The position numbers were made by a program, and so were the translations under genes. Below the pieces are notes generated by a model that saw only the letters and a list, made by a program, of their open reading frames with translations, was not told the origin of the DNA and did not search any database. A DNA stretch of 64,000 nucleotides from Flavobacterium psychrophilum DSM 3660 = ATCC 49418 (GTDB lineage Bacteria > Bacteroidota > Bacteroidia > Flavobacteriales > Flavobacteriaceae): NCBI RefSeq assembly GCF_002217405.1, contig NZ_MUHE01000005.1:62001-126000 (forward strand), read 5' to 3'. Below are positions 1 to 7,689 of this stretch, one piece after another; position 1 is the first letter of the stretch, and the number at the start of each line of letters is the position of its first letter.

Positions 1-690
1 TTTTTTAAAGAGTTCAATGGGTTCATATTGTGGGTTTAAAGCCACTAAATTTTGATATAATTCTCGTTTAAAAAGCGAATAATCTTTATATAATTTTTTG
101 GTAATAACGTCTTCTTGGCTTACCGATTCGTCTTTTATGGTTTTTGCAATGCCTTTAGAAAGGTTATCGTAAGCCAAACATAAATACAATAATTCGAATT
201 CGGTTTTTGTGAGTTGAAACAAATTGAACTCTAAAAACTCGATGGCATTGTCTATATAAAATCGGATTTTTTCAAAGTTAGAAGTAATTACATACACGCA
301 ATCGGGTTGGTTGTTTTTGTAACCAAACGCTTGTGTTTCAATCTTTCCTAAATCGGTTGTATTGGTGCCTTTTAATTCTATTACTGCTATTACTTTGTCG
401 TTTATAATAATGGCACCGTCGGCTTTTTTGCTGTCTTTTACGTTTTTATATTCGGTAGTAAGATTAAATTTTGTTTCGGTAGAAGAGGCTGGCTTAGTGT
501 AGCCTAATATTTTAACAAACAAGTCTTCTAAAAATTCGCCTTGGTATTGTTCTTCTTTTAAACCTTTAATGTCTTCCTGAACTTTAAGGTTTAGGAAATG
601 GTTTTTATAAGCTTCCCATTTTTGTACAAGCAAAGTTGCGTTTTGGTTTTTTAAGTATTTAGATACTACTGAATTTTGAAATAATGACAT
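1..690 (-). CDS. N-terminal part of a type IIG-like restriction-modification protein (partial)
   Basis: An uninterrupted minus-strand frame of 230 codons runs from an ATG at 690 off the left edge. The product begins MSLFQNSVVSKYLKNQNATL. It carries a likely PD-(D/E)xK nuclease core: D91 in 'KKADGAII', then E105-L-K107 in 'VIAVIELKGT', a typical Asp...Glu-x-Lys arrangement. The surrounding text ('QYQGEFLEDLFVKILGY', 'ETQAFGYKNNQPDCVYVITSNFEKIRFY') matches what I know of the start of Eco57I-type enzymes, in which an N-terminal nuclease is fused to an adenine methyltransferase and specificity domain. Those later domains lie outside the window, so a standalone nuclease or another modification system is possible. 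The nuclease motif is seen; the type IIG assignment is inferred from family knowledge. Confidence 0.62.
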   Translation of the reverse strand, partial: MSLFQNSVVSKYLKNQNATLLVQKWEAYKNHFLNLKVQEDIKGLKEEQYQGEFLEDLFVKILGYTKPASSTETKFNLTTEYKNVKDSKKADGAIIINDKVIAVIELKGTNTTDLGKIETQAFGYKNNQPDCVYVITSNFEKIRFYIDNAIEFLEFNLFQLTKTEFELLYLCLAYDNLSKGIAKTIKDESVSQEDVITKKLYKDYSLFKRELYQNLVALNPQYEPIELFKK

Positions 691-733
691 ATTAAATTTA
701 TATTACTGGCTAAAACTAAAAAACATTGCGTTT

Positions 734-1186
734 TTACTCTTTATTTTTACTGTCTATAATTATAGTTACTGGTCCGTCATTTATTAAAGAAACTTTCATA
801 TCTGCTCCAAAAATACCTGTTTGTACTTTTTTACCTAATTCAGTTTCTAATTGCGAAACGAAACTTTGGTATAACGGAATGGCAATTTCTGGTTTCGATG
901 CTTTGATGTAACTGGGTCGGTTTCCTTTTTTGGTCAGCGCCTGAAGTGTAAATTGAGAAACGACAATGATTTCGCCGTTTATATCTTTTGCCGAAAGGTT
1001 CATTACTTCATTTTTATCCTCAAAAATGCGAAGATTGATTATTTTTGAGGATAACCAATTAATGTCTTCTTGATTGTCTGAATCTTCAATACCTACAAGA
1101 ATTAATAAGCCTTTTTGAATTTTAGCTACTATTTTAGAATCGATTGTTACCGATGCTTGAGAAACTCTTTGAATGACTACTTTCAA
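734..1186 (-). CDS. dtd: D-aminoacyl-tRNA deacylase
   Basis: Hydrolyses D-amino acids mischarged onto tRNA (D-Tyr and others, and Gly-tRNA-Ala), protecting translation in the cytoplasm. The 150-residue product is full length for the family. It begins MKVVIQRVSQASVTID and shows both active-site signatures: SQFT near residues 77-80 and NDGPVT near 136-141, the latter being the cross-subunit Gly-cisPro motif. It lies between the restriction-like gene and rsgA on the same strand, with about 110 bp to rsgA, so it may be read from the rsgA transcript. Nothing is unusual in the sequence. Confidence 0.96.
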   Translation of the reverse strand: MKVVIQRVSQASVTIDSKIVAKIQKGLLILVGIEDSDNQEDINWLSSKIINLRIFEDKNEVMNLSAKDINGEIIVVSQFTLQALTKKGNRPSYIKASKPEIAIPLYQSFVSQLETELGKKVQTGIFGADMKVSLINDGPVTIIIDSKNKE

Positions 1187-1296
1187 ATTAATTGTGAATT
1201 ATGTTTTTATTTGAAATTGATTTTTGGTTTTAGGACACAGTTTATAAAATTAGGGAAATTTCTAAAATCGGTGTTTAAAATAATTGATTTTTGAAT

Positions 1297-2277
1297 TTAC
1301 TTATTCCTCGTTTCGTCACTCGCAATTCTATCATCATTATAAATATCGGTACGATAGGTTTCGTCGTCGCCTTCTAGTATTTTCAGGTAACTATTGTATC
1401 GTGAATAGGAAATTTTGTCTTTTTCTAACGCGTCTTTAACAGCACATTTTGGTTCGTCTTTGTGCAAGCAATTGTTAAACTTGCATTGGTCTTTGAGTTT
1501 AAAAAATTCTGGAAAATAGCCTGAAATTTCTTCTTTTTCCATATCTACAATACCAAAACCTTTTATTCCTGGCGTGTCTATAATTTGGGCTCCAAAAGAC
1601 AAATCATACATTTCTGCAAATGTCGTGGTGTGCTGTCCTTGCTTGCTTTGTTCGGAAATTGTTTTTGTTTTTAAGTGTAAAGTTGGCTCCATTGCATTTA
1701 CTAATGTCGATTTTCCTACGCCCGAATGTCCTGAAAACATAGTTACTTTGTTTTTCATTATGTTTTTGAGTTCTTCGATTCCTTTTCCTTCGGTAGATGA
1801 AACACGTAGGCATTTGTATCCAATTTCTTGATAAATATATTGCATAAACAATTGCTCGTCTAGCATAGCTTCGTTATAAGTGTCTATTTTATTAAAAACC
1901 AAAATTGTTTCTATGCCGTAAGCTTGGGCAGTAACTAGAAAACGATCTATAAAATTAGTTGTTGTTGGCGGATTATTGATGGTTATTAGTAAGAAAACAT
2001 AGTCTAAATTAGATGCAATAATGTGCATTTGATGCGATAAATTGACTGATTTGCGTACGATGTAATTCTTACGGTCATGAATTTTGGTTATTGTTCCCGT
2101 TACGACATCGGAATTTTCATCTAAATCATAATCGACAACATCGCCAACCGCTATTGGATTGGTGCTTTTAATCCCTTTCATTCGGAATTTTCCTTTTATG
2201 CGACATTCCATAAAATGGCCTTGCAGCGATTTTACGGTGTACCAACTTCCTGTAGATTTATAAACGATTCCTGTCAT
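1297..2277 (-). CDS. rsgA: ribosome small-subunit-dependent GTPase A
   Basis: Circularly permuted GTPase that helps the 30S subunit mature. The N-terminal OB fold (about 1-70) precedes the permuted G domain: NKID (G4) at 129-132 comes before the P-loop GHSGVGKST at about 183-191, and DTPG (G3) is at 234-237. A C-terminal zinc knuckle follows, with C265, C270, H272 and C278. The length of 326 aa is typical. The gene sits between the aromatic operon and dtd on the same strand. The 110 bp upstream hold an A/T-rich tandem 'TTAGATTTT' stretch (about 2279-2316) with no clear hairpin. Confidence 0.96.
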   Translation of the reverse strand: MTGIVYKSTGSWYTVKSLQGHFMECRIKGKFRMKGIKSTNPIAVGDVVDYDLDENSDVVTGTITKIHDRKNYIVRKSVNLSHQMHIIASNLDYVFLLITINNPPTTTNFIDRFLVTAQAYGIETILVFNKIDTYNEAMLDEQLFMQYIYQEIGYKCLRVSSTEGKGIEELKNIMKNKVTMFSGHSGVGKSTLVNAMEPTLHLKTKTISEQSKQGQHTTTFAEMYDLSFGAQIIDTPGIKGFGIVDMEKEEISGYFPEFFKLKDQCKFNNCLHKDEPKCAVKDALEKDKISYSRYNSYLKILEGDDETYRTDIYNDDRIASDETRNK

Positions 2278-2386
2278 TTTAGATTTAGATTTTAGATTTT
2301 AAATTTTAGATTTCTCTAAAAAAAACCAATTCAGATAATTACGAATTGCAAAATTACGATTAATTTTAAGATATAATTCGTGATTT

Positions 2387-3469
2387 TTAGGCGTTAATAA
2401 TCTTCTCTTGGTGTGTAATGCTTTCTTGGTGAATGGCTTTAAACATTTTTAAAATAAATTCTTCGCTTAGTCCTTTTTCTTCTCCGTCAAGAATCATTTT
2501 TCCTAAAATTTCGTTCCATCTTTTGTTTTGCAAAACGGCTACATTGTTGGCTTTTTTAAGGGCTCCTATTTGTTCGGCAATTTTCATACGATTGCCTAAA
2601 ATTTCTAAAATTTTACTGTCGTAAATGTCAATATTAGCACGAAGTTTTATCATTTCGGTGTTATAACCATCTTCTTCGACTGTTGTTTTTTTGACTTTTA
2701 AATCTTCAAAAATTTGTTTCAGGACAGTTGGTGTTACTTGTTGTGCTGCATCGCTCCAGGCATTATCTGGATCGGTATGAGTTTCTATAATTAATCCATC
2801 ATAATTCAAATCGAGTGCTTGCTGGGATACTTCCTGAATCATGTTTCGATTTCCTGTTATATGCGAGGGGTCTATTATTAGTGGCAAATCTGGAAAACGG
2901 TTTTGCAATTCGATGGCAATTTGCCATTCTGGAATGTTGCGGTATTTTGTTTTTTCGTAAGTAGAAAATCCTCTATGAATAACCCCTAATTTTTTTATTC
3001 CCGCATTATACAACCGTTCTACACCACCAATCCATAGGGCTAAATCTGGATTTACTGGGTTTTTTACCAAGACAATTTTGTTGGTATTTTGTAGCGCATC
3101 GGCAATTTCTTGTACTGCAAAGGGGTTTACGGTTGTTCTGGCACCAATCCATAAAACATCGATATCATGTTCTAATGCTAATTTTACATGGGTGGCATTT
3201 GCTACTTCGGTTGCTATGAGCAAACCTGTTTCGGCTTTGGCTTTTTGTAACCATTTTAGCCCAATTTCCCCAACGCCTTCAAATCCGCCAGGTCGTGTGC
3301 GTGGTTTCCAGATTCCGGCACGAAAAATACTTACATCAGAATTTTTTAATTCGTGTGCAATTTTTAGTACTTGTTCTTCTGTTTCTGCACTACATGGTCC
3401 TGCTATTACTAGTGGGTGTGATAATTTGAAGTCGTCTAACCAAGTGCGTAATGAGGTGCTATTTTCCAT
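2387..3469 (-). CDS. bifunctional DAHP synthase / chorismate mutase
   Basis: Catalyses the first shikimate step (phosphoenolpyruvate plus erythrose-4-phosphate to DAHP) and, through its C-terminus, chorismate to prephenate. The first ~260 residues are a KDO8P-synthase-like DAHP synthase: 'VIAGPCSAETEEQ' near the N-terminus, 'RAGIWKPRTRPGGFEGVG', and the metal-site 'IIDPSHITGNR'. The last ~90 residues are an AroQ-type helical chorismate mutase ('LRANIDIYDSKILEILGNRMKIAEQIGALKK'). This fusion is common in Bacteroidota. It is the third gene of the pheA-aminotransferase unit and so probably falls under the Phe/Tyr attenuator upstream of pheA. A prephenate dehydrogenase gene, which I would expect in this cluster, is absent from the 119-bp gap before it. 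Confidence 0.95.
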   Translation of the reverse strand: MENSTSLRTWLDDFKLSHPLVIAGPCSAETEEQVLKIAHELKNSDVSIFRAGIWKPRTRPGGFEGVGEIGLKWLQKAKAETGLLIATEVANATHVKLALEHDIDVLWIGARTTVNPFAVQEIADALQNTNKIVLVKNPVNPDLALWIGGVERLYNAGIKKLGVIHRGFSTYEKTKYRNIPEWQIAIELQNRFPDLPLIIDPSHITGNRNMIQEVSQQALDLNYDGLIIETHTDPDNAWSDAAQQVTPTVLKQIFEDLKVKKTTVEEDGYNTEMIKLRANIDIYDSKILEILGNRMKIAEQIGALKKANNVAVLQNKRWNEILGKMILDGEEKGLSEEFILKMFKAIHQESITHQEKIINA

Positions 3470-3486
3470 AGTTTTTGTTTTTTTTT

Positions 3487-3520
3487 AACCACAAAGGTGT
3501 TCGCAAAGTTCATGAAGAAA
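3487..3520. repeat. diverged 'ACCACAAAG...CAAAG' intergenic repeat, copy 1
   Basis: Short intergenic stretch reading AACCACAAAGG...TCGCAAAG. It resembles stretches at 13067, 15076, 27318 and 39143 in which CACAAAG/CTTTGTG words recur every 9-12 bp. It lies in the gap between the aminotransferase and DAHP synthase genes. Function unknown. Confidence 0.45.
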
Positions 3521-3588
3521 TTTTACAATTTTGAGGTTTTTATTGTTTTTTTTTAATGATTTAAGTCTTTTATTTGTAGAATTCGGAT

Positions 3589-4800
3589 TTAAGGAATTTG
3601 AGCAATATTGAAGTTTTCTTTAGGTTTGTTTGTTTTTGAAAGGGGTATCGATTTTTGAAAACGTTTTAATGCTTCTTCAATTCTTTCTTCGGAAACACAT
3701 AGTGAAAATCTGATATAACCCTCCCCGTTACTCCCGAAAATTGTTCCTGGTGTGATGAATAGATCTTTTTCATATAATAATTTATCTACAAAATCTTCGG
3801 TATTAGTTATTTCTTCGGGTAATTTTGCCCAAACAAATAGCCCAACTGCCTTTTTATTATAAGAACAGTTTAGCTTATCTGATAGTCGAAAAACTAAGTT
3901 TCTGCGTTTGTGGTAAATCTTATTTTGTTCCTCAAACCATGATTTGTCTAGTTTTAATGCTTCGATGGCACCTTTTTGAATGCCGTAAAACATGCCCGAA
4001 TCTATATTGCTTTTTACTTTCAAAATGGCATCAATATATTGTGAATTTCCAGAAACCATTCCTACTCGCCAACCCGCCAGATTGTAAGTTTTAGACAACG
4101 AATTTAATTCTAACGCAACTTCTTTTGCTCCTTTTGCTTGCAAAATTGAAATTGGATTATCGTTTAAAACAAAGCTATACGGATTGTCATTTATAACTAA
4201 AATGTGATGTTTTTTAGCAAAATTTATTAATTTTTCAAACAAATGTAAGCTTCCTCTTGCTCCCGTTGGCATGTGTGGATAATTTACCCACATTAGTTTT
4301 ACTTTGGTTAAATTTGTTTTTTCTAAAGCTTCAAAATTGGGTTCCCAATTGTTTTCTGCTGTCAAATCATAAAAAATGGGTTTTGCTTCTACTAAATTTG
4401 TCACCGAAGTATAAGTAGGATAGCCTGGATTTGGAATTAATACTTCGTCGCCTTTATTTAAAAAAGCAAGTGAAATATGCATAATTCCTTCCTTAGAGCC
4501 CATTAGGGGTAAGATTTCATTGTTGAAATTTAAGTTAACTTGAAAATTATTTTTGTAAAAATTAGCCATTTCCTGTCTCAATTCTGGTAGGCCTTGATAG
4601 GATTGATATTGATGCGCAACAGGTTCGTAAATAGCCTTTTGCATGGCTTGAGTAACTGTTTTTGAGGGTTGCAAATCTGGGCTTCCAACCCCCATGTTTA
4701 CAATAGGTTTTCCTTGGTTAATAAGTTCTCGTACTTCTCTTAATTTTGATGAAAAATAATATTCTTCGACTGTTTTTAATCTATTTGCTATTGGTATCAT
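3589..4800 (-). CDS. PLP-dependent aminotransferase of the aromatic operon
   Basis: Fold-type I (class I/II) aminotransferase, 403 aa. The PLP-binding lysine is in 'ELNSLSKTYNLAGWRVG', the Asn/Asp-Tyr cofactor motif is 'INDNPYSF', and the substrate-carboxylate Arg is near the C-terminus in 'YIRFSLC'. The first codon overlaps the pheA stop (ATGA), so the two are translationally coupled. By context it probably transaminates phenylpyruvate and/or 4-hydroxyphenylpyruvate, or prephenate; the sequence alone does not decide the substrate. The last ~25 residues after the conserved helix look like a low-conservation extension. Confidence 0.9.
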   Translation of the reverse strand: MIPIANRLKTVEEYYFSSKLREVRELINQGKPIVNMGVGSPDLQPSKTVTQAMQKAIYEPVAHQYQSYQGLPELRQEMANFYKNNFQVNLNFNNEILPLMGSKEGIMHISLAFLNKGDEVLIPNPGYPTYTSVTNLVEAKPIFYDLTAENNWEPNFEALEKTNLTKVKLMWVNYPHMPTGARGSLHLFEKLINFAKKHHILVINDNPYSFVLNDNPISILQAKGAKEVALELNSLSKTYNLAGWRVGMVSGNSQYIDAILKVKSNIDSGMFYGIQKGAIEALKLDKSWFEEQNKIYHKRRNLVFRLSDKLNCSYNKKAVGLFVWAKLPEEITNTEDFVDKLLYEKDLFITPGTIFGSNGEGYIRFSLCVSEERIEEALKRFQKSIPLSKTNKPKENFNIAQIP

Positions 4801-5633
4801 TGTGCTCCTTTTTTGTATTCTCCTAATACTTTAAAATGGGTTGTCATTAATTCTAATATTTTTTTTGCTTTTTCGTAATGTTTGTATTTTGCAAAAACTA
4901 TATCTACAAAAAAAGAATACTGAAAAGGGGTTTCAATTATAGGCATCGATTGAATTTTAGTTAAATTTAATTTGCAATTATTCATCACATTGAGAATTGT
5001 TGCTAAATTTCCTGGGGTATCATCTAATTCAAATTTTATAGACGCTTTATTAATTTGTTCCTTCGAAATTTCTTTATTTTGGGTTTTAACAATCACAAAA
5101 CGTGTTTTATTACTTTTTATAGTATGAATTCCGGAAGCAATAATGTCTAGATCGTACATTTCTGCAGCAATTGGACTAGCAATTGCACCAATTCCTGTTA
5201 GTTTTTGCTGTTGAATTCTTCTGGCAGTTTCGGCCGTGTCTCCGCTTTCAACTAATTTGATATGAGGGTAATTTTTAAAAAAAACACCACATTGCAGTAA
5301 GGCGATTGGGTGGGAGTGAACTTCGGTAATGTCTTCTATTTTCTGACCTTTCAAGACCATTAAATTCATGTGAATATCTAAATAATATTCTCCAATAATA
5401 TGTAAATCATTAGCATCAATTAGGGCATAATTTGGAATTATCGAACCTGCAATAGAGTTTTCTAAAGCCATAATTCCTTTTTGAGAGGTGTTTTGTTTGA
5501 GGCTTTTTACCAAAAGTTCAAACGACATACATTCCTCTAAAGGAATATTTTTGTCGAACAAAGTCGCTGCAACCTGATGGTGAAACGAACCTTCTATTCC
5601 CTGAATTGCAATTTTTTTTATTTCTATTTCCAT
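4797..5633 (-). CDS. pheA: prephenate dehydratase
   Basis: Converts prephenate to phenylpyruvate in phenylalanine synthesis. It has a periplasmic-binding-like catalytic domain ('IAIQGIEGSFHHQVA', 'ALENSIAGSI', then 'KTRFVIV' with the TRF motif) followed by a C-terminal ACT domain ('SIKFELDDTPGNLATILNVM', 'SMPI') for phenylalanine feedback. I start it at the ATG at 5633 (MEIEIKKIAIQG), about 278 aa. An in-frame TTG nine bases upstream lies within the terminator U-tract and is unlikely. It is first in the operon and sits directly after an attenuator hairpin. Feedback inhibition is inferred from the ACT domain. Confidence 0.95.
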   Translation of the reverse strand: MEIEIKKIAIQGIEGSFHHQVAATLFDKNIPLEECMSFELLVKSLKQNTSQKGIMALENSIAGSIIPNYALIDANDLHIIGEYYLDIHMNLMVLKGQKIEDITEVHSHPIALLQCGVFFKNYPHIKLVESGDTAETARRIQQQKLTGIGAIASPIAAEMYDLDIIASGIHTIKSNKTRFVIVKTQNKEISKEQINKASIKFELDDTPGNLATILNVMNNCKLNLTKIQSMPIIETPFQYSFFVDIVFAKYKHYEKAKKILELMTTHFKVLGEYKKGAQ

Positions 5634-5639
5634 AATGAG

Positions 5640-5670
5640 CAAAAAAAAATCCCGCCTAAAAGACGGGATT
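5640..5670 (-). terminator. attenuator of the Phe/Tyr operon
   Basis: On the minus strand AATCCCGTC-TTTTA-GGCGGGATT forms a 9-bp stem (one T-G pair) and is followed by nine or more T, ending only a few bases before the pheA start. It sits between a Phe/Tyr-rich leader peptide gene and the structural genes, which is the expected place for an attenuator. Confidence 0.88.
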
Positions 5671-5700
5671 GTATATTATATTTTTAATTTAATTTTCTAA

Positions 5701-5784
5701 TCAAATAACCATATAACAATCCCTTCCTATGTTCCAATAGAAATAAAAAGAATTGTTGCTATAAAATGTATTATTTGTGTTCAT
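5701..5784 (-). CDS. Phe/Tyr leader peptide (attenuation)
   Basis: A 27-codon ORF from ATG at 5784 to TGA at 5701. The middle reads TFYSNNSFYFYW: three Phe, three of the peptide's four Tyr, and one Trp within 12 codons. It begins MNT, like the trp leader at 19264. A rho-independent terminator and pheA follow immediately. By analogy with pheL/trpL, ribosome stalling at the Phe/Tyr codons would prevent formation of the terminator when these amino acids are scarce. The ORF, codon cluster and hairpin are seen directly; the mechanism is inferred. Confidence 0.82.
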   Translation of the reverse strand: MNTNNTFYSNNSFYFYWNIGRDCYMVI

Positions 5785-5809
5785 TGCTTTTTTTGAGCGA
5801 TTTGAATGA

Positions 5810-5817
5810 CAAACATA
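5810..5817 (-). promoter_or_regulatory. -7 promoter element of the Phe/Tyr leader-pheA operon
   Basis: TATGTTTG matches the Bacteroidota -7 consensus TAnnTTTG exactly and lies 25 nt before the leader ATG. A TTTG occurs upstream but with short spacing (15 nt), so the -33 element is uncertain. Confidence 0.55.
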
Positions 5818-5891
5818 CTAAAAAAATGGTATCAAAATACATTTTTGAAAAAAAAATAAGTTTGTCGAAATTTTTGAGGCTCTTTTCTTCT

Positions 5892-5899
5892 TACTTTTG
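5892..5899 (+). promoter_or_regulatory. -7 promoter element of gldA
   Basis: TACTTTTG matches TAnnTTTG and lies 17 bp before the gldA ATG. TTTG words upstream are at unusual spacing (15 or 27 nt), so only the -7 element is proposed. Confidence 0.5.
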
Positions 5900-5916
5900 C
5901 TACAAATTTCTATATT

Positions 5917-6813
5917 ATGTCAATCGAAGTTCAAAATATTTCTAAAAATTACGGAACACAGAAAGCGTTAGATAATATCTCTTTTTCAGTTAAAAAAGGA
6001 GAAATTGTAGGTTTTTTAGGACCAAATGGTGCAGGAAAATCGACTTTAATGAAAATTTTGACGACCTATATTAATGCCGATGGCGGTTTGGCTATGGTAA
6101 ATGGATTTGATGTAAATGCAAACCAATTAGAGGTACAAAAATCAGTTGGGTATTTGCCAGAACACAATCCGTTGTATTTAGAGTTGTATGTTAGAGAATA
6201 TTTGGCTTTTAATGCCGATGTATATAAAGTTGCAAAATCTCGTATCGAAGAAGTAATTGTTTTAACAGGTTTGTTGCCAGAAAGTCATAAAAAAATTGGG
6301 CAATTATCTAAAGGTTATCGTCAGCGTGTGGGGTTAGCAACTGCGCTTTTGCACAATCCTGATGTTTTAATTTTAGATGAGCCAACCACTGGATTAGACC
6401 CCAACCAACTGGTTGAGATTAGAGATTTGATAAAAAATATTGGTAAAGATAAAACGGTTTTTTTATCGACACACATTATGCAGGAAGTAGAAGCTATTTG
6501 CGATCGTGTGATTATTATAAACCACGGAAAAATTGTAACCGATAAGAATCTTGATCTATTGGTTTCCGAAAAAACAGAACAAATTATTGAAGTTGAATTT
6601 GATAAAGTTATAGCCGAAAAATTATTTGATAAATTACCAAATATTCAATCGTATAAAAACTTGCATGGTTTAGTTTGGGAACTTTCCTTTGCTACCCAAG
6701 CAGATATGCGCCCAGTAGTTTTCGATTTTGCCCATGAAAATGGTTTAAAAACTTTGCAACTAAATTTGAAAAGTAAAAATTTAGAAAGTATTTTTAGGGA
6801 AATGACCAAGTAG
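5917..6813 (+). CDS. gldA: gliding-motility-associated ABC transporter ATPase GldA
   Basis: Cytoplasmic ATP-binding subunit of the GldA/GldF/GldG ABC transporter associated with gliding in Flavobacterium. Length is 298 aa as in the known protein. Walker A GPNGAGKST is at about 35-43, the signature LSKGYRQ at 130-136 and Walker B LILDEP at 151-156, with the switch His in 'LSTHIMQEVEAICDR'. A C-terminal ~80-residue extension after the NBD is typical of GldA/CcmA-type subunits. The membrane partners gldF and gldG are not in the window; gldA is also unlinked from them in F. johnsoniae as I recall. It is transcribed divergently from the Phe/Tyr operon, and an AraC-type gene starts 7 bp after it. 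Confidence 0.88.
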   Translation: MSIEVQNISKNYGTQKALDNISFSVKKGEIVGFLGPNGAGKSTLMKILTTYINADGGLAMVNGFDVNANQLEVQKSVGYLPEHNPLYLELYVREYLAFNADVYKVAKSRIEEVIVLTGLLPESHKKIGQLSKGYRQRVGLATALLHNPDVLILDEPTTGLDPNQLVEIRDLIKNIGKDKTVFLSTHIMQEVEAICDRVIIINHGKIVTDKNLDLLVSEKTEQIIEVEFDKVIAEKLFDKLPNIQSYKNLHGLVWELSFATQADMRPVVFDFAHENGLKTLQLNLKSKNLESIFREMTK

Positions 6814-6819
6814 CAGTGT

Positions 6820-7632
6820 ATGTATATAAAAACAAATACATACACACAATTTGATGCTATTGAAATTAAAGAATCATTGTTTAAAGAATTTTTGTTGCCT
6901 AATCATTTTCATGATACTGTTTGCATTGGTTTATTATCTAATGGCATTAAAAAAAGTGTTATTGAAGAAACACCTCAACTTGTGCATTCTAACAGTGTTA
7001 GCATCATAAATCCCTATCAAGTGCATTCAGATAATAATATTGACACTAGTGATTGTCTTTATAAAATGATTTATGTAAATACTGATGTTATAAATTATTT
7101 TTCGAAAGAAATAACAGGTAAAAACTATACTAATTTGCTTTTTACAAATGATTTAATAACAAATCCTTTAGTTTCTTCTGCTGTATTGCGTTTTTTTGAT
7201 GACAAGCACAATGAAAATCTTCTTGAACAGAAATTAAAAAATTTAATCGAAATTTTAATTTCGAAAGGCTTTTTAGCAGAAAACATCATAATTGCTACTG
7301 AAAGTAAAAATGCTATTGATGATAGTATTGAAAATGCACGGCTAAATTTTTCAGATAAAATTGATATTGCAAAAATGGCTAACGAAAGCAAACTGAGCAA
7401 GTATCAATTTATACGTTATTTTAAGAAAAAAACAGGAATTACTCCCGCTTCTTATATTTTAATTCACAGAATAAATCATGCCAAATCATTACTTATACAA
7501 GGAATCCCTTTTGGGCAAATAGCTTTAGAAGTTGGTTTTTATGATCATGCTCAGTTTTGTAAATTTTTTAAATATTATACTAATTTATCTCCTACAGCAT
7601 ACAAAAGCAATTGCAATATTGTACAAGCATAA
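6820..7632 (+). CDS. AraC-family transcriptional regulator
   Basis: 270-residue regulator with an N-terminal cupin-like sensing domain ('LLPNHFHDTVCIGLLSNG', two His; 'SIINPYQVHS') and a C-terminal double helix-turn-helix. The latter includes 'DIAKMANESKLSKYQFIRYFKKKTGITPASYI' and 'IPFGQIALEVGFYDHAQFCKFFKYYTNLSPTAYK', the standard AraC/XylS signature. It begins 6 bp after the gldA stop, so it is likely co-transcribed with it, although no functional link is evident. The regulated genes and the ligand are unknown. The exported protein 57 bp downstream on the same strand is one candidate target. Confidence 0.9.
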   Translation: MYIKTNTYTQFDAIEIKESLFKEFLLPNHFHDTVCIGLLSNGIKKSVIEETPQLVHSNSVSIINPYQVHSDNNIDTSDCLYKMIYVNTDVINYFSKEITGKNYTNLLFTNDLITNPLVSSAVLRFFDDKHNENLLEQKLKNLIEILISKGFLAENIIIATESKNAIDDSIENARLNFSDKIDIAKMANESKLSKYQFIRYFKKKTGITPASYILIHRINHAKSLLIQGIPFGQIALEVGFYDHAQFCKFFKYYTNLSPTAYKSNCNIVQA

Positions 7633-7689
7633 GTAATAAAGCTGTTGTAACTTTGTTGTAATTGAAAATTTAATAAAATTATAACTTAA

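Noticed and set aside
726..911. 61-codon plus-strand frame opposite dtd
   Set aside because: Antisense to a clear full-length dtd gene; no family signal.
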